This document shows positions 22,864 through 35,553 of a stretch of DNA of 64,000 bases, piece after piece (the stretch's first letter is position 1; every line of letters starts with the position of its first letter). Source of the stretch: Cystobasidiopsis lactophilus (Eukaryota > Basidiomycota > Agaricostilbomycetes > Agaricostilbales > Chionosphaeraceae); NCBI GenBank assembly GCA_001599975.1, contig BCIO01000004.1, positions 2,949,328 to 3,013,327 of the forward strand, read 5' to 3'. Made by a program: the position numbers and the translations under genes. The notes beneath the pieces are model-generated. The model had not been told where the DNA came from. It made no database searches and saw only the letters and a list, made by a program, of their open reading frames with translations.

Positions 22864-23501
22864 TTGAGCAGCTCGAAGCGCAGGCTGCCTTCCCTGGCTT
22901 GGCTGTCAGAGGCCAGAAAAACAAGTGCGCGCTGTCAGCTCGGGCCATCCGATTCGCGGTTGTCGCCGGGATGCTTTGGTCTTTTCACATGCATTAAAGG
23001 GCTTTTTGCTTTCAATCTGCCACTCTCAGCCACTCTACTCCAGCCTAAGAGACCTTGAGAGTGCCCTCTGTCTCCCTGATGCCGTCGAAAATGGGCCTGC
23101 TTGCGCCACTTTGACCTGCATCAGTGCTCTTCACTCGAACTCCTGCACCTGCCACCCAATGCCTCTGCGTCTCTTTCCACGACGGAACTTACTGATTCAT
23201 GTCTTAAGTCCTCAACGTGTGCCCTTTTGACCTGGTCCTCGCGCTTGTTCAGAATGCATCCGAGTTTGAAAGCTCTCCCGTTGGCCCTTGTCCTCCGCTC
23301 GCCAGCGCCCCTACGGACAGTCTCGGCCACTGCTACGGAAAGTGATCAGAGCTAAATCGGCCCAATGATAGCGAGGCCAGGTTCAGAAGCCGTGTGTCTA
23401 GCGGGGCTCCTCGTTTCGGCCACGCGAGTTAAAATGACGGCTTCAGGCTGACTCCCGGTTTTTCTGGGCTTGGCGAAAAGCGACCGTCTTCCTAAACGAG
23501 C
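22864..23501. other. Divergent intergenic region between CtIP-like and MFS genes
   Basis: This is a shared upstream region of about 640 bp for a minus-strand and a plus-strand gene. No coding exon, repeat or known regulatory site could be supported in it. Confidence 0.5.
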
Positions 23502-25934
23502 ATGGTGGTCGACAGCAAAGAGAACTTCGAGCACAATGAAGACTTGTCCAACGCCGAGCGGCTCAAGGACGAAGCGGTACGAGGCAGAATGCGGATGGCC
23601 GCCACAAGAAGACTCTAAGAACGATGGATACCTATCCAGGTGACCGAAGACGACCTCCTCTTCATCAAGCAGTACGAGGCAGATGGACGCCATAAAAAGA
23701 CTCTGAGGAAGATGGACAAGCATCTTCTGCCTTTCCTAGGTGGGCCGCTCGCTGGTGGCGACTTCCATTAGCTCACGCACCATCCTTGGTCGTCAGTCTG
23801 GGTTTACCTGCTTGCTTTCCTCGACCGATCCAACATCGGGAATGCCAAGATGTACCGTCTTCCTTTGGAATTCCATCGTGGAGGACGCTGAGACATCGGT
23901 GACGGACAGTGAGGGCTTGCTGGAGGATCTGTCGCTAAGCCCGCAGCAATATAACTGTTAGCTTCGTTCACACTATGAGAGCTGCAGCGGAGCTGATCCC
24001 GTGTCGTTCAGGGTGTCTGACGGTCTTCTTCTTTGCTTGTGCGTCTTTTGTGTGACGTAAAATCTCAAACGCTCACCCGAGTTTAACAGATGCTGCGTTC
24101 GAAACCGTCGCCAACATTGGCTTGAAAGCCTTAAGGCCAAGAGTGTGGCTACCATTAAGTAAGGGACGAAACATCGATAGTGAGAACCGTGCTGAACTTT
24201 GCCGATAGTCATGTTCCTCTGGGGCGTGACGATGACTGTGAGCGTCTAGCTTTGCTAGGAAGAGAGCTTGATGTTGATGAGACAAACAGCTCATGGGCGT
24301 CGTTCAAAACTTCTCGGGTCTCGCTGCCGCTCGCTTTTTTCTGGGCGTCACCGAAGCTGGCTTCTTCCCCGGCGCCATGTTCATCTTAAGCAATTGGTAC
24401 CGCCGCGGAGAGCTACAACGACGCTTCGCCTACTTGTACGCATCGGCCTCGACCGCCGGCGCTTTCAGTGGCATTCTCGCTTTCGGCATCGCCAAGATGA
24501 AGGGCATTGCTGGACTCAATGGCTGGCGGTGTGAGTCGGCCCTTGCAGGGATTTCGTTTCTTCGCTTGAATTTTCTGTTCCAGGGATCTTCATTCTGTGG
24601 GTGTGGCCGGACAACATCGCGCCTAATCGCTCACCGGGCTGCGCAGTGAGGGTCTGTTGACCGTCGTCGTCTCTTTTGTTGCTCCCTTTCTTCTCTATGA
24701 CTCCATAGAGTCCGCCAAGTGAGTCTTTGTACCTACTGAGAGGCAAACACAGCTGACAGTATGAGAAGATTTTTGACGGTGGAGGAAAAGCGGTATTGCT
24801 CCAAGCGAATGCTCGCGGATCGCCAAGGCAGGAACAAGGGCCCGTTCAAATGGCTCTATCTACGCCAAGCTCTAACAGACTACAAGATATGGATGGTGGG
24901 TTCCTTGCCTTGTTTGCTTCAGACAAGGATCGAGCTCACGCGCGACTTCACTGACAGACGGCCGGCATCTATTTTGCGGATGCGGTCGGCACTTACGGCC
25001 TTTCCTTTACTCTGCCGACCATCATTAAGCAACTGGGATACACCAGCGCAAACGCGCAATTATTGGTGAGCATCCGACCCAAAAGACTGAAACACCTACT
25101 CAGTAGTATGCAGACGATCCCTCCTTATGTCTTCGCTGCCATTTTCACTCTGGTCATCGGCGTATATGCAGACATTACTCGAAAGAGATGCATATTCGTT
25201 CTGTGAGCGGCTGCCTGCTTCTTGCATATCTGTGTCTCATGATCGCATTCCCAGCATTCCCTGTACGGCTTGGGTCTTCTGATGTCTGTTGGGATTGATC
25301 TAATGCTCACTAATGTAGACGGCGTCGCAATGGCTGGTCTGATCATCTGCCTTGCGACCCCTCAGCCGCGGTTGCCCGGCCTCATCCTCTTCGCTGTCTT
25401 CCTGGTGAATTGGGTTGCCTTTCCCTGGGAGTCTATTAAGTTAACACATTTGGAACCAGATTGCGGCAGGCGTCTACAGCGTTGTGCCTTCAGTCATCGC
25501 TTGGAATTCAAACAACTTGGCTGGCGAATGGAAGCGCGGCATCGGCATAGGAATGCAGATTGGCATCACCAACTTCGGTGGCACCATTGGCAGTAACAGT
25601 GAGCCTCTCTGCCTTTTCTCAGCGCGCGCGGAACTTGAGAACCTTTTGCCACCACAGTCTTCCTTGCGTGAGTTTCCTTATTTTACTCAACACACACTCA
25701 TCTGACGGCTTTCTGAATCACAGTGCCCAAGCCCCGCGCTACCCCGTTGGTTATGGGTTTTCTTTGGCAATCATCGGAGCAGCTTCAATCCTAGCTTGCG
25801 TTCTTTGGGCCATGCTCAAGCGAGAGAACGCTCGGCGGTTGGCAATGTCTAAAGAAGAGATCCACGCTAAGTATACCAGCGAAGAGTTGGCTGAGATGGG
25901 CGACAAGAGCCCATTATTCATATACGAACTGTAA
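23502..25934 (+). CDS. MFS permease of the Dal5 / anion:cation symporter family
   Basis: About ten exons join into a 12-helix transporter. Recognisable blocks in order are a hydrophilic N-terminus, VWVYLLAFLDRSNIGNAK (TM1 and the D-R-x-N-I-G-N-A motif typical of Dal5/allantoate and vitamin permeases), LSPQQYNWCLTVFFFAY, RFFLGVTEAGFFPG and LSNWYRRGELQRR. A central loop and the second six-helix half with IAWNSNNLAGEWKRG follow. The C-terminal tail is hydrophilic and ends LFIYEL. Family members import carboxylates, allantoate, nicotinate or other small anions by proton symport at the plasma membrane; the substrate here is unknown. It precedes three SDR genes on the same strand, so uptake and oxidation/reduction of one compound is a possible theme. 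Confidence 0.85.
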
Positions 25935-26312
25935 CACCCAAGCCAATGGCAAGTGGCGACATGAAATTAAACCTGTAATTGATGCGACCACCCTCCTCAC
26001 TTCCGTTCAGCAGTGCCCGCTTCCGTGTTGGTCTATACCTTCTCATTTTGGCTTTCCAGCCAAGTCAGCATCCCTTGATTTCTGTCACTTGGCGGTTCGG
26101 CACTCGGCATGAGGCCCCCCACACGTCTGTTCTTCAGCTCCCCGCTGCCTGTTGAAGGCTACCTTGATCGTTCTGGCTTGGAATCGACCGACCACACTCT
26201 GCTCTTTTTGTTTCAGTTGACGGGGACAGCCGTTTTCACAGCGAGAAGTCGACAATTGCCCATTCTGCCAGCGATTTATCGTGCACCGAGTGGAGGCGTC
26301 TGAATCCCAGCC
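25935..26312. other. Promoter region of the first SDR gene
   Basis: This is a gap of 378 bp with no supported gene, repeat or motif. Confidence 0.4.
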
Positions 26313-27710
26313 ATGTCTTTCCTTCCTGTTACCCCCGAGACCGAACTTCTAAAAGGCCGCACCATTGTCGTGACTGTGTGTCCTAGCTCAACGCCAAATC
26401 AGTGGAGTTCTGATTTGTCCCTCCTGGTGAAAAGGGTGCCGGCAGTAAGGCCCACTTCGCCTCTACACGTTGACCTCTCACTGATGCGTCACAGGTGGAA
26501 TGGGTAGAAGCACTGCACTCATGTCTGCATATCAAGGAGCCAATGTCGTCGCTGGTGATCTGAACTTGACTACAGCTCAGGAGGTAAGCTCGAGTGTCCT
26601 GCGGGGTGAAGCCGACTGAGCATTCTGGGAGCAGACCTGTGATCAGATCAAATCTCAGTTCCCTGGCGTCAAAACAGTTGCTGTCAAAGTGGATGTGTCC
26701 GACGAAGCCTCAGTTGAGGCTATGTACGCCTCTGCCATCGCATCGTTTGGTACCGTTGAAGGGCTAGCGTGAGCTCTTTGCCGCACAATGCGCGTTAGTG
26801 AATGGCTTAATTTGGAGATCCAGGCATTGTGCAGGCGTGTTCTTGCCGCAGAAGGAATTTCACGAGCTATCGGTCGAACATTTTCGGAAGGAGTACGAGG
26901 TCAACACCACAGGGGTCTTTTTATGCTGTCGGAACTTTATTCGACACGCTATCAAGCAAACTGCAGCCGGCCATCCTGTGCCTGAAGGCGATTATGCCAT
27001 TTGGTTGGTGGCGACCTTTTTTGCTCAGTCGAGACCAGTAGCTCAAGGGCTCCCAGCGTGATCGTATCTATGAGCGGTTGGAGGGGAGGACCCTTCCAAG
27101 GCTCGTACGCCTCGTCCAAACATGGTGCTCTCGGGATTGTTCGCGTTATTGCCCGGGAACAAGCCAAAAACCAGTCCGTTGGCCCATTCATAGCTTGTCC
27201 ATTCGTCTCTGATGTTTATGTAACCCAGTATTCGTGCCAACGCGATGAATCCTGGTAAGCTCCTGATCACGTAGGGGGATTGATGGGAGGCTGAGCTGGG
27301 GGACTGGCGGCAGGCCCTATCGACACGCTCTTGATGCGCACTGGCTCGAACATCCCCCTCGACTGGTCGCTGGACAAGATGAACGCCTATTTCAAGGAGA
27401 AGAACATCTTGACCGGAATGCCGCAGGAGAAAGTTGGCAGTGGGTGGCCAAGTCAGATGAATGCACGGAACGCAGCTGACGGCGCCGGAACGCAGCTGCG
27501 GAGAACATTTCCGTCCAGATCGCGCACTTGCTTGGACCACGGGCCTCCTATACGACTGGAGCCTCTGTGTGAGTACTGTGAATCTACTTTGCCACTCTTC
27601 GGCTGAGACCTGCGATTATCGCCACTCGATCAGCGACATTTGCGGTGAGCATCACTCTTCGTGCCTTGCTGTAATTTCTGAAGTGGATCGCGCAGGCGGA
27701 TGGACTTAAT
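26313..27710 (+). CDS. Short-chain dehydrogenase/reductase (SDR copy A)
   Basis: The exons give an SDR of about 265 residues: MSFLPVTPETELLKGRTIVVT, then the Rossmann glycine motif TGAGSGMGR, then HCAGVF, VNTTG, the catalytic Ser strand IVSMSGW, the YASSK Tyr-Lys pair and NPGPIDT. It is therefore an NAD(P)-dependent oxidoreductase with all active-site residues. The glycine motif is assembled across a 10-nt microexon (26435-26444, GGTGCCGGCA) flanked by two introns. The last residues are CGGWT. Introns elsewhere differ from the two paralogues downstream: there is one between the two halves of GLA-HCAG but none before GASV. The substrate is not predictable. Confidence 0.85.
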
Positions 27711-28113
27711 GTTGCGGGAGGAGAAGCAGCTGAAGTGACGGTCAAGAAAAGAAGCTCGGCGGTTCAAGGATGGCTTCTCCCTTAGGACCACACAGTTTCC
27801 CTTGTTGGTAGCCGTGAATGCTTATGATCTTGTTAACTCGTTGGAAGAGAGGGCGAATAATGAAGACCGAGAGCGTTCACTGCTTTTGAACCGTATTCGC
27901 CACCCGGAGGATGCGCGATTTGCCGAACATGTACGCCTCTGAATCCCACAGCGCGGCACTGATCTCGGCACCTTTTGAGCAATCCCCCACGATTGCTCGG
28001 TGCCCTGTACAGACAAATGTCTGCTTGCCCGCCTATCCCCTCGGGAGCGGGCCCCCTCTTGCTCGACCTTGCTCTCCGCCTTGGGTTGTTTTCCGATCAC
28101 CACTCGGCTCAGA
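27711..28113. other. Intergenic region between SDR copies A and B
   Basis: There is nothing supported here beyond the downstream promoter; no repeat shared with the other SDR intergenic gaps was noticed. Confidence 0.4.
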
Positions 28114-29458
28114 ATGACTTCGTTACTGCCTGCCCTCATTCCGGAAACTGAGCTCTTGAAGGGGCGAACCATTATCGTGTCTGTATGCTAGACTCACATT
28201 TGCGCACGATTGCTCCCTGTCTTATCATGCCTCTCTGTCCTAGGGTGCTGGAAGTGCGTAAATCTAGTCAAACTGACAATCCAGCTGCTGACTGTCAACT
28301 GTAGGCGGTATCGGCCGGAGCAGCGCCTATGTTGCAGCCTACCAAGGAGCCAACGTCGTCGCGGCCGACCTAAACGACAAGACAGCCCAAGAAACTGTTG
28401 ACCAAATCAAGAAGGAGTACCCCAATGTCAAAGCTATTGCGGTCAAGGTCGATGTGTCCGACGAGAAGTCCGTCGACAACCTCTATGCGAGCGCGGTCAA
28501 AGAGTTCGGCTCCGTCCAAGGCTTGGCCCACTGCGCTGGCATTCTCTTGACACCGCATGAGATTCAGGACACAACAGTTGCCCAATTTCAAAAGCGAGTG
28601 CTAATTTAGATTCGGCGATGCGTACAGCTAACACAAGCGCAGGGAGCACGATGTCAATACTTTGGGACCTTTCCTGATGTGCCGAGGCTTTGTCAAAGAG
28701 GTGCTCAAGCAAAATGCGGCTGGTGTTCCGGTGCCGCAAGGGCTCTATGCCATCTCGTGAGAAGCACCCTTCCCATCGGCAAAGTCATTGGCTAAAATTC
28801 TGTGTCCAGTGTTATTTGCTCCATGACCGCGTGGAGAGGCAACGAGTTCCTTGTCTCGTATGCTTCATCCAAACACGCCGCGCTGGGTGTGGTTCGGGTG
28901 GTGGCCCGAGAGCACGCCAAGAACAGGTAGGCCCAATGTCTTTCTGCACCACAGTCCAACAAAGTGAAAGCGATCCATCAGCATCCGAGCGAATGCCGTC
29001 AACCCTGGACCAATCGACACCGACTTGGCTCGCAAGAGCTTGGGGACCCCTGCTGGTTGGACCCATCAACAGCTCAACGAGGACATGAGGAGCAAAGGCT
29101 TCTTCGCTGGCCAACCTCTGGCACAGTTCGGAAGTAAGCGAATCCACCTACCAGAAAAAACTGGGCCTAAGTGACCTTGGCCCGCAGCCACCTACGATAT
29201 CGCCGACTCAGTTATCCAACTCGTCGGCCCTCGATCCCAATACGCTACTGTAAGCATTCCAACAACATTTCGTGAGTTTGTTTTAACTCTTGGGTGCAGG
29301 GTGCCTCTGTGTTCGTACCCACTCTCATATTTCCATTGTCCTACTTGCCCTGACACCAGCCCTGTCCATGCCAACAGCGACATCTGCGGTTTGTGGCGAC
29401 CTTTGGTTCACTGCCTTTCTCTTTCTGATATAAATCCACAACAGGTGGCGCCACGTAA
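28114..29458 (+). CDS. Short-chain dehydrogenase/reductase (SDR copy B)
   Basis: This paralogue of copies A and C starts MTSLLPALIPETELLKGR. The Rossmann motif SGAGSGIGR is again spliced together through a 10-nt microexon (28244-28253, GGTGCTGGAA), with introns 28183-28243 and 28254-28304. Further blocks are VKVDVSDEKS, GLAHCAG (uninterrupted here), VNTLG, CSMTAW, YASSK and NPGPIDT, with the C-terminus CGGAT after two short terminal exons. All catalytic residues are present. The N-terminal residue before the glycine motif is Ser instead of the usual Thr. Acidic residues after the second strand (VVAADLN) favour NAD over NADP, by inference from SDR family rules. Confidence 0.85.
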
Positions 29459-29737
29459 GAAGAGAGGACGCGGCCAGAAGTGGCGTGTAGGAACAGCGAG
29501 CTTGCCACTTAAACCTGATCCGCCACGATGCGGTTTTTGCCGGGCATGGTGCAATTCGAGGCTACTACTCGTAACTCCGATGTCTTTGTTCATTTTAAAG
29601 CTCGTCCCGCACGATCGTAGCTTTGCCCGGCTCTTGCCCGGCGACCCAATGTGCCACTCCTAATAAAGCCTGGCAATTGTTCTCCACATCCTCTCTTGCT
29701 CCCTGACCAACTACTGGCTGTTTGTTTTCATCCGAAC

Positions 29738-31114
29738 ATGCCTTCTCTGTCCATAATTCCGGAGACCGAGTTGCTCAAGGACCGCACCGTCATTGTGACT
29801 GTCTGTTCATTCGCTGCTTTTTGACCATGCCGCTCGAGCCTGAATGTGCTTCCAAAGGGCGCTGCTAGCGGAATAGGGCGAAACAGTGCTCTTGTGGCTG
29901 CCTACCAAGGTGCAAATGTCGTGGCAGCGGATTTGAACCTCGCTGCCGCCCAAGAGGTGCGGGCTCCAGCCTGCAAAGCCATGTTCCATTTTGGCTCACT
30001 GTTGTCGATTTCCCACAGACTTGCGACTTGATCAAGGCTGATTTCCCCAACATCAAGACTCTGGCTGTCAAAGTCGATGTTTCCGACGAGAAATCGGTCC
30101 AGGACTTGTTTGATGAGGTCGTGAAGAGCTTCGGCTCCGTCGAAGCCGTGGGAGTGAGCTACTTCTCGCTCACTATTTAACATCGAACGATTTAACGCCC
30201 TGTGCCTAGCATTGCGCCGGCATCTTCATGACGCAGCAGAACATCGAAGACACAACCGTGGCCCAGTTCCGAAAGTACGCTCTCAGCCATCCCTTCTACT
30301 ATATGCTTCAATGCTGACGTTCGTGATTTCCAGAGAGTATGAGGTCAACACCACCGGGCCCTTTTTGGTAGCGCGCGCTTTCGTTCGGGAGGTGATCAAG
30401 CAGAACAAGGCTGGCAAGCCAGTACCCTTTGGAGACTACGCCATCAGCATCGTCGCCTCTATGGCAGCTTGGAAGGGTAACACTGGCCAGAGCTCGTACG
30501 CCACGTCCAAGCACGGTGCATTGGGGCTTGCCCGAGTGGTGGCGCGAGAGCAAGCTGTGAACCAGTGAGGACCACCTCCTTCCGCGGCTCTCAAACCTTC
30601 ATCATTCTGACTGTTCTTGTATCTGATCAGTATCCGATCGAACGCGGTCAACCCTGGGCCTATCGACACGATGCTGGCGCGCAAGGGCTTGGTGTCTGTG
30701 GGCGTGAAGGAAGACTGGACGCATGAGAAGCTCAACACCTTCCTCAAAGAAAACGGCTACCTGGCTGGCATGCCTATGGAAAGATTTGGAAGTAAGTGAG
30801 GTCGTTGCCACGGCAGAAGTCAGACTGATGAGCGCTCTCCACAGCTACTTACGACATCTCCAATCAAGTTATCCACCTTATCGGGCCCCGATCACAGTAC
30901 ACTACTGTAAGGTCGTTGTTTTAGCATGATCGTCTTTGGCTGATCAGACTGTGGCTCTTCAGGGCGCGTCTGTGTATGTTTTGGCTTTTCCCTTTGAATG
31001 CCTTTGGCCTTTAGCTCAATCCCTCTGGCCAACAGCGACGTCTGTGGTATGTTGCCGCTGATCATTCGCGCACTTCTGATGCTGACTAGGACGTCAACAG
31101 GCGGCTGGACCTAA
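29738..31114 (+). CDS. Short-chain dehydrogenase/reductase (SDR copy C)
   Basis: This is the third tandem paralogue, starting MPSLSIIPETELLKDR. After the first intron (29801-29857) the glycine motif TGAASGIGR continues in one uninterrupted exon, so the microexon arrangement of copies A and B is absent. Other blocks are VVAADLN, VKVDVSDEKS, HCAGIFM, VNTTG, VASMAAW, YATSK and NPGPIDT, and the C-terminus is VCGGWT after two tiny terminal exons. All active-site residues are present. It probably acts on a compound related to those of its neighbours, but this is inference from tandem arrangement only. Confidence 0.85.
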
Positions 31115-31331
31115 GCAAGTCGCCACCGCTCATCATTCATGCACTTCTCAAGCGGCTCAACGGGGGATAGAGGGATTGTGTTCTGCACATCTAGAATCAC
31201 GTCTTGATCACTGCTGCAATATAGCATTGCACACATCGCGAAGGCAGACGACACCAAAGCCCCACGTGAACCCTTCGGCGCTCGCTCGAAATTTCCGACC
31301 CAGCTCGAAGGCAGCTTGCCTGTCAGGCGCC

Positions 31332-34300
31332 ATGGCGAGCGAGAACATTGCGGCTGCCTGCGCCGTTGCGCTGTCGCCCACGAGCAGCCCGAGCCAGCGG
31401 TCGGAGGCCTACTCGTTCCTGGAGCAAGTCAAAGCCAAAGCGGCTGAGACTTGGCGAGATTGCTTCCTGCTCTTCCTCGCCAACGCCCAGTTCGGCCCTG
31501 ACGCCCGCCTGTTTGCCTTGCAAGTGCTCGACGAGGCCATTGGCAATGGGTAAGCGACCTGCGCACACGCACACCGGGTGGCCAAGGGTGACAACTTTTT
31601 TATGCAAACGCAACAGCTCTGGCTCGCTCGACGCCGCCTCGCTTGGCCACATCAAGGACGGCCTGGTCAATTACATCAGCACAGAGTTCGTCGAGGGCCA
31701 GGCAGAGGGCAGCAACACTTGTGAGTCGTTCACACGCTCGGCTCGAGCTCACCACGTAAACTCAACAATGCTCGACAAACAATAGTCTTGAAGAACAAGA
31801 TCGCCAGGACGCTGTTCCTGCTCTTCTTGCAGGCCTACCAGTCCACCTGGCCCGACTTCTTCGCCGTCTTCGTGGCGCTCACCAGGCAATGCCCCTCCTC
31901 AGAGCCCGCCAGCTCGCTCAATGCGCAGACCACCGACCTGCTCCTCCGCCTGCTCCACGAAATCTCCACAGAGCTCTCTGACACCTCCTTGCGCTTGAAC
32001 AAACCATACGCCAGGCTCTCAAAGGACGCGGAAATGCGCGACCTGATCAGGGAAAGGGATGCGGCCACCATCGCCTCCACCGTCTTCACTGTCCTCGCCA
32101 CCGCCCTAGAAAGCCTGCGGCACTCCCAGCCCAACGCGTCCAAGTTCGTGGTCACGGGAAAGATGGCGGAGGACCTGGTAGAAGCGGCAGTACGGGTGGT
32201 GGGCGACTATGTGACTTGGATCGACATTAACCTCATCATCTCCGAATCTTCCGTGCCCCTGCTGTTCCAGTGCCTCCAGCTGCCCCAGGTCGCCATTCGA
32301 ATCGCCACCGCCGACGCCATGATCGAGACCGTGGCCAAAGGCATGCCCGCCGCCGACAAGATCCAGCTGGTCCAAGTCTTGAACCTCCGCGAGGTGCTCG
32401 CCCAGCTGCTCGAAATGTCCAACTCCGCCCGGCGCAACTCTTCCTTCGACGACCAAGAAAGCGTGTTCCGCGACAAGCTGTCCAAGCTGCTTAACGTCAT
32501 CGGCTCCGAGCTCGTCAAGATCTGCGAGGACACCGCCGCGGGTGTCGACATCCGCAACGACGCCCGCGCTGCCGCCTTTCAATTGCTGCCCATGGCTCTG
32601 CAGCTCTTGTCGGACAAAATTGACGACATCGCCACCAGCGTCGTGCCCTTCATCTCCGCCTTCCTCACCCTGTTCAAGAAGGAGAAGAAGCGGGACCAGG
32701 CCACCCACCTCACTGCGGAAAAGCAGAGCTTCCTGACCGAGCTGGTACAGGTCGTGCTAAGGAAGATGTCGTTCCCTGAGGACGCAGAGTGGGTCTTGCC
32801 GGCGGGCTCGGCAACAACAGTCGGAGGGGCGGCGGACGAGATGGACGCGGAGGAGGCGGCCAGGTTCGCCGAGCTGCGCAAGAATCTGAGGGTGCTTTCG
32901 CACGCTGTGGCGTGGATCGCGGAACCGATCTACGTTGCCACGGCCCAGTCCCTGGTGGTGTCGGTGCTGGACGCCGTCGACTCCGGCAATAGCGCATCAC
33001 TCACCTGGCAGCAGGTAGAACTGGCCCTCTACGTGCTCTACGATTTCGGCGAGGCGATTAAATGTGGGTGCTATCGCCGCCTTAGTTGTGTTTTTCAACT
33101 CATGTGTGCTTCGATTTGCCACAGTCGGCGTTGGACCGGCCATGTTTGTGAACATCCCTCCAGCGGACAAGTCTAAGGCAAAGAAGGAAGACGCCAAGAT
33201 CAACTACACCCAATATCCGCTGTCGCCGCTGGGCGAGCTCATGCTGCGAGCCGTCCAGTCCCAAGTCTCCCGCTTCCCCCACCCTTGCGCTCCCTCCGGC
33301 CTGTTCGAGTGCATCAATAGATACTACGACATGTTCGCGCTTTGGCCTGCCGAGATCACTAAGATCTTGGAGCCCTTCTTGGACGACCGTGGCTTGCATC
33401 ACCCGAACAAGCTAGTCCGGGCCCGGACTTTTTACCTCTTCCAGCGCTTCATTCTGCACAGCAAGGAGTGCATCCACCAATCTGTGCCCCCGCCAGTGCT
33501 CGAGCAGGTCTTAGCGTCTCTTCAGGTTGGTGTCGCGACTTCCTCAATCAGTCTCTTCTGATGACCTTTTCATGCCAACAGCCCCTGTTGCAAGTCACCG
33601 CCGAAATCAAGCCGTCAGAAACAGAAGGCGATTTGCTGACCGAGGCCGCGCACGCCCCAAGCGAGTTCGACAGCCAGCTCTACCTCTTTGAAGCGATCGG
33701 CAACCTCGCCCACGCCTACAGCAACTCTCCCGATACCCAAGCTTCCATTCTCCAGGTCCGTGATGCTGCCTTGCCCTATCAGACACCAGTATTGATGGGC
33801 CATTCGCACCATCAACAGGCCACCATTGGCCCTTTGCTAGAAGGCGTCCGCGCCAACACTGTGCCCTCCATCACCTCGCCCGAAAGCCTACTCTCCGTTC
33901 TCAAATTGCATCACTACATCCTCGCCATCAGCAACATCGCGAAAGGCTTCCCAACTTTGACGCCGCGCACCACCGCCATCACTGGCCCTTGGGTCGAGAT
34001 CTTCAAGGTGGCCGGCCAGAGCGTCGTCGACTCGCTCAAAGTCATGAGCGGTGTGATCATCATCCGAGAAGCCGTGCGTGTTATTTCCCTCTCAGACAAC
34101 GTGTTCTGAAAATTGCATAATATGGCACAGGCTCTCCACGCCTTCAAGATCATCGTCGGTGTTTTGGGCGCGGTGGCTTTGCCCTTCATCCCCGACTTGA
34201 TCGCCTGCGTCATCTCAGAGCTGAACCCGCCCGAGCTAGTCGAGTTCCTGCCGTTCTTGACCTTGCTGCTGGTCAAGTACAAGGACGACTTTGCGCAAAT

Positions 34301-35221
34301 CCTCGATGCCGTCTTCAACCAGGTCACTCAGCGCGTGTTCGTCACCCTACAGCAGCCAGTCCAAGGCACGGACGACGACGTGCGCCAGTCGGACATCAAG
34401 CGCGCCTACTTTGCCCTGCTCATGAGCATCATCTCCAACAACTACCAAAAGATCCTCTTTTCCGAACGTGAGGACATTACCTTCACACCCCAGTCGCTTT
34501 CATTGACTGACAGTTCCGTGGTTTTCTCATAGACAACCAGCCTCACTTTGAGACCGTCCTGAACAGCGTGGCGCACTACACGAGCGAGGGCAACAAGGCG
34601 GTCGACCAGAAAGGCGGCCTGGCGCTCCTGCACAAGTTCGCCACCATCTGGCTGCCCTCCGTCTCGCCTGCCCAAAACGGTGCACCAGCCACTAATGGTG
34701 CCAACGGCGGGGTGGACACGTCGATCGCCGGCTTCGAGCAGTTTTGCTACCAGCAGCCCTTGAAGCTCTGCTTTGAGATCCCCATGCGCAAGCCGTTCGA
34801 CTACAGCGATGCCCAGTCCTATAATGTGCGTCGCCACCCTCCCTTATTCACGCAGAAAGTGCTGAATGGGGTGGATTGGTATGTGCAGGTGCTCGGCGAG
34901 ATCTGTAACCTGCTCAAGACGCTGCAGCAAAAGCGGGGCGACGAGTTCACGCAGCTCTTGCTCGGCCAGACCTTCCCCTCGCTCGGCTACCCGCCGGAAA
35001 GGGCGCAGGAGTTTGTCGGCGCCCTCATCTCGGCCATCGAGTGAGTTGAACTTGCCTTTGCTTGAGATCTGCTTTGTCGGTTCTCATGAATTGTTGAACC
35101 CGCAGTGGCAAGGCGTTCAAAAAGGTTCGTGGATACCTACCCTTCTTTCAGATTTCGCAAGCTGATCCAGGAGTCTTCTCAACGAACAGTACTTTGCTGT
35201 GAGTCTTTCGATGTTCCCTAG
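31332..35221 (+). CDS. LOS1: Exportin-T (tRNA nuclear export receptor, Los1/XPOT)
   Basis: About eleven exons give roughly 1,090 residues. The N-terminal block FLKNKIARTLFLLFLQAY...WPDFF is the signature of the exportin-1/importin-beta-like region of exportin-T. Several helical repeats follow through the large exon 31786-33062 and beyond (for example KPSETEGDLL, LALLMSIISNNYQ). The protein binds Ran-GTP and carries mature tRNA through nuclear pores. The last exons are small: DGKAFKK is in a 19-nt exon near 35106-35124 and the final exon ends at TAG 35219-35221. The total length fits the family (about 1,000-1,100). It begins at MASENIAAACAV. Confidence 0.88.
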
Positions 35222-35553
35222 CTGTCTCATGCTCAGCTTTGCGGATTGCCCCGATCCCACAGCCGCTCATGACCCAACTCAAGAAAGACGCCAACGCCAA
35301 CAGCCCGACCCTTCGCTGAACATCCTTTTCCTCCTTTTGCACGCTCACCATTTTCCTCGCACCACGCAATTTTCATCTCAACGACTCATTCTCATGCGCG
35401 CGCTCTCTCTCTCTTGGGTTTTGATTCAATTCAGCGGTCGGAAACACCTTCACATTTGAGATACCAAACTCCCTCCCCTAGCCCCAAAACAACCTTGCAT
35501 TTCCCCCTCTTCATCGTTCTGCTGCTCATGTTGACTTTGGTTCTGCTTCGTAA
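35222..35553. other. 3' flank of exportin-T gene
   Basis: This pyrimidine-rich stretch between convergent genes probably holds the two 3' untranslated regions. No open frame with splice support was seen. Confidence 0.4.
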
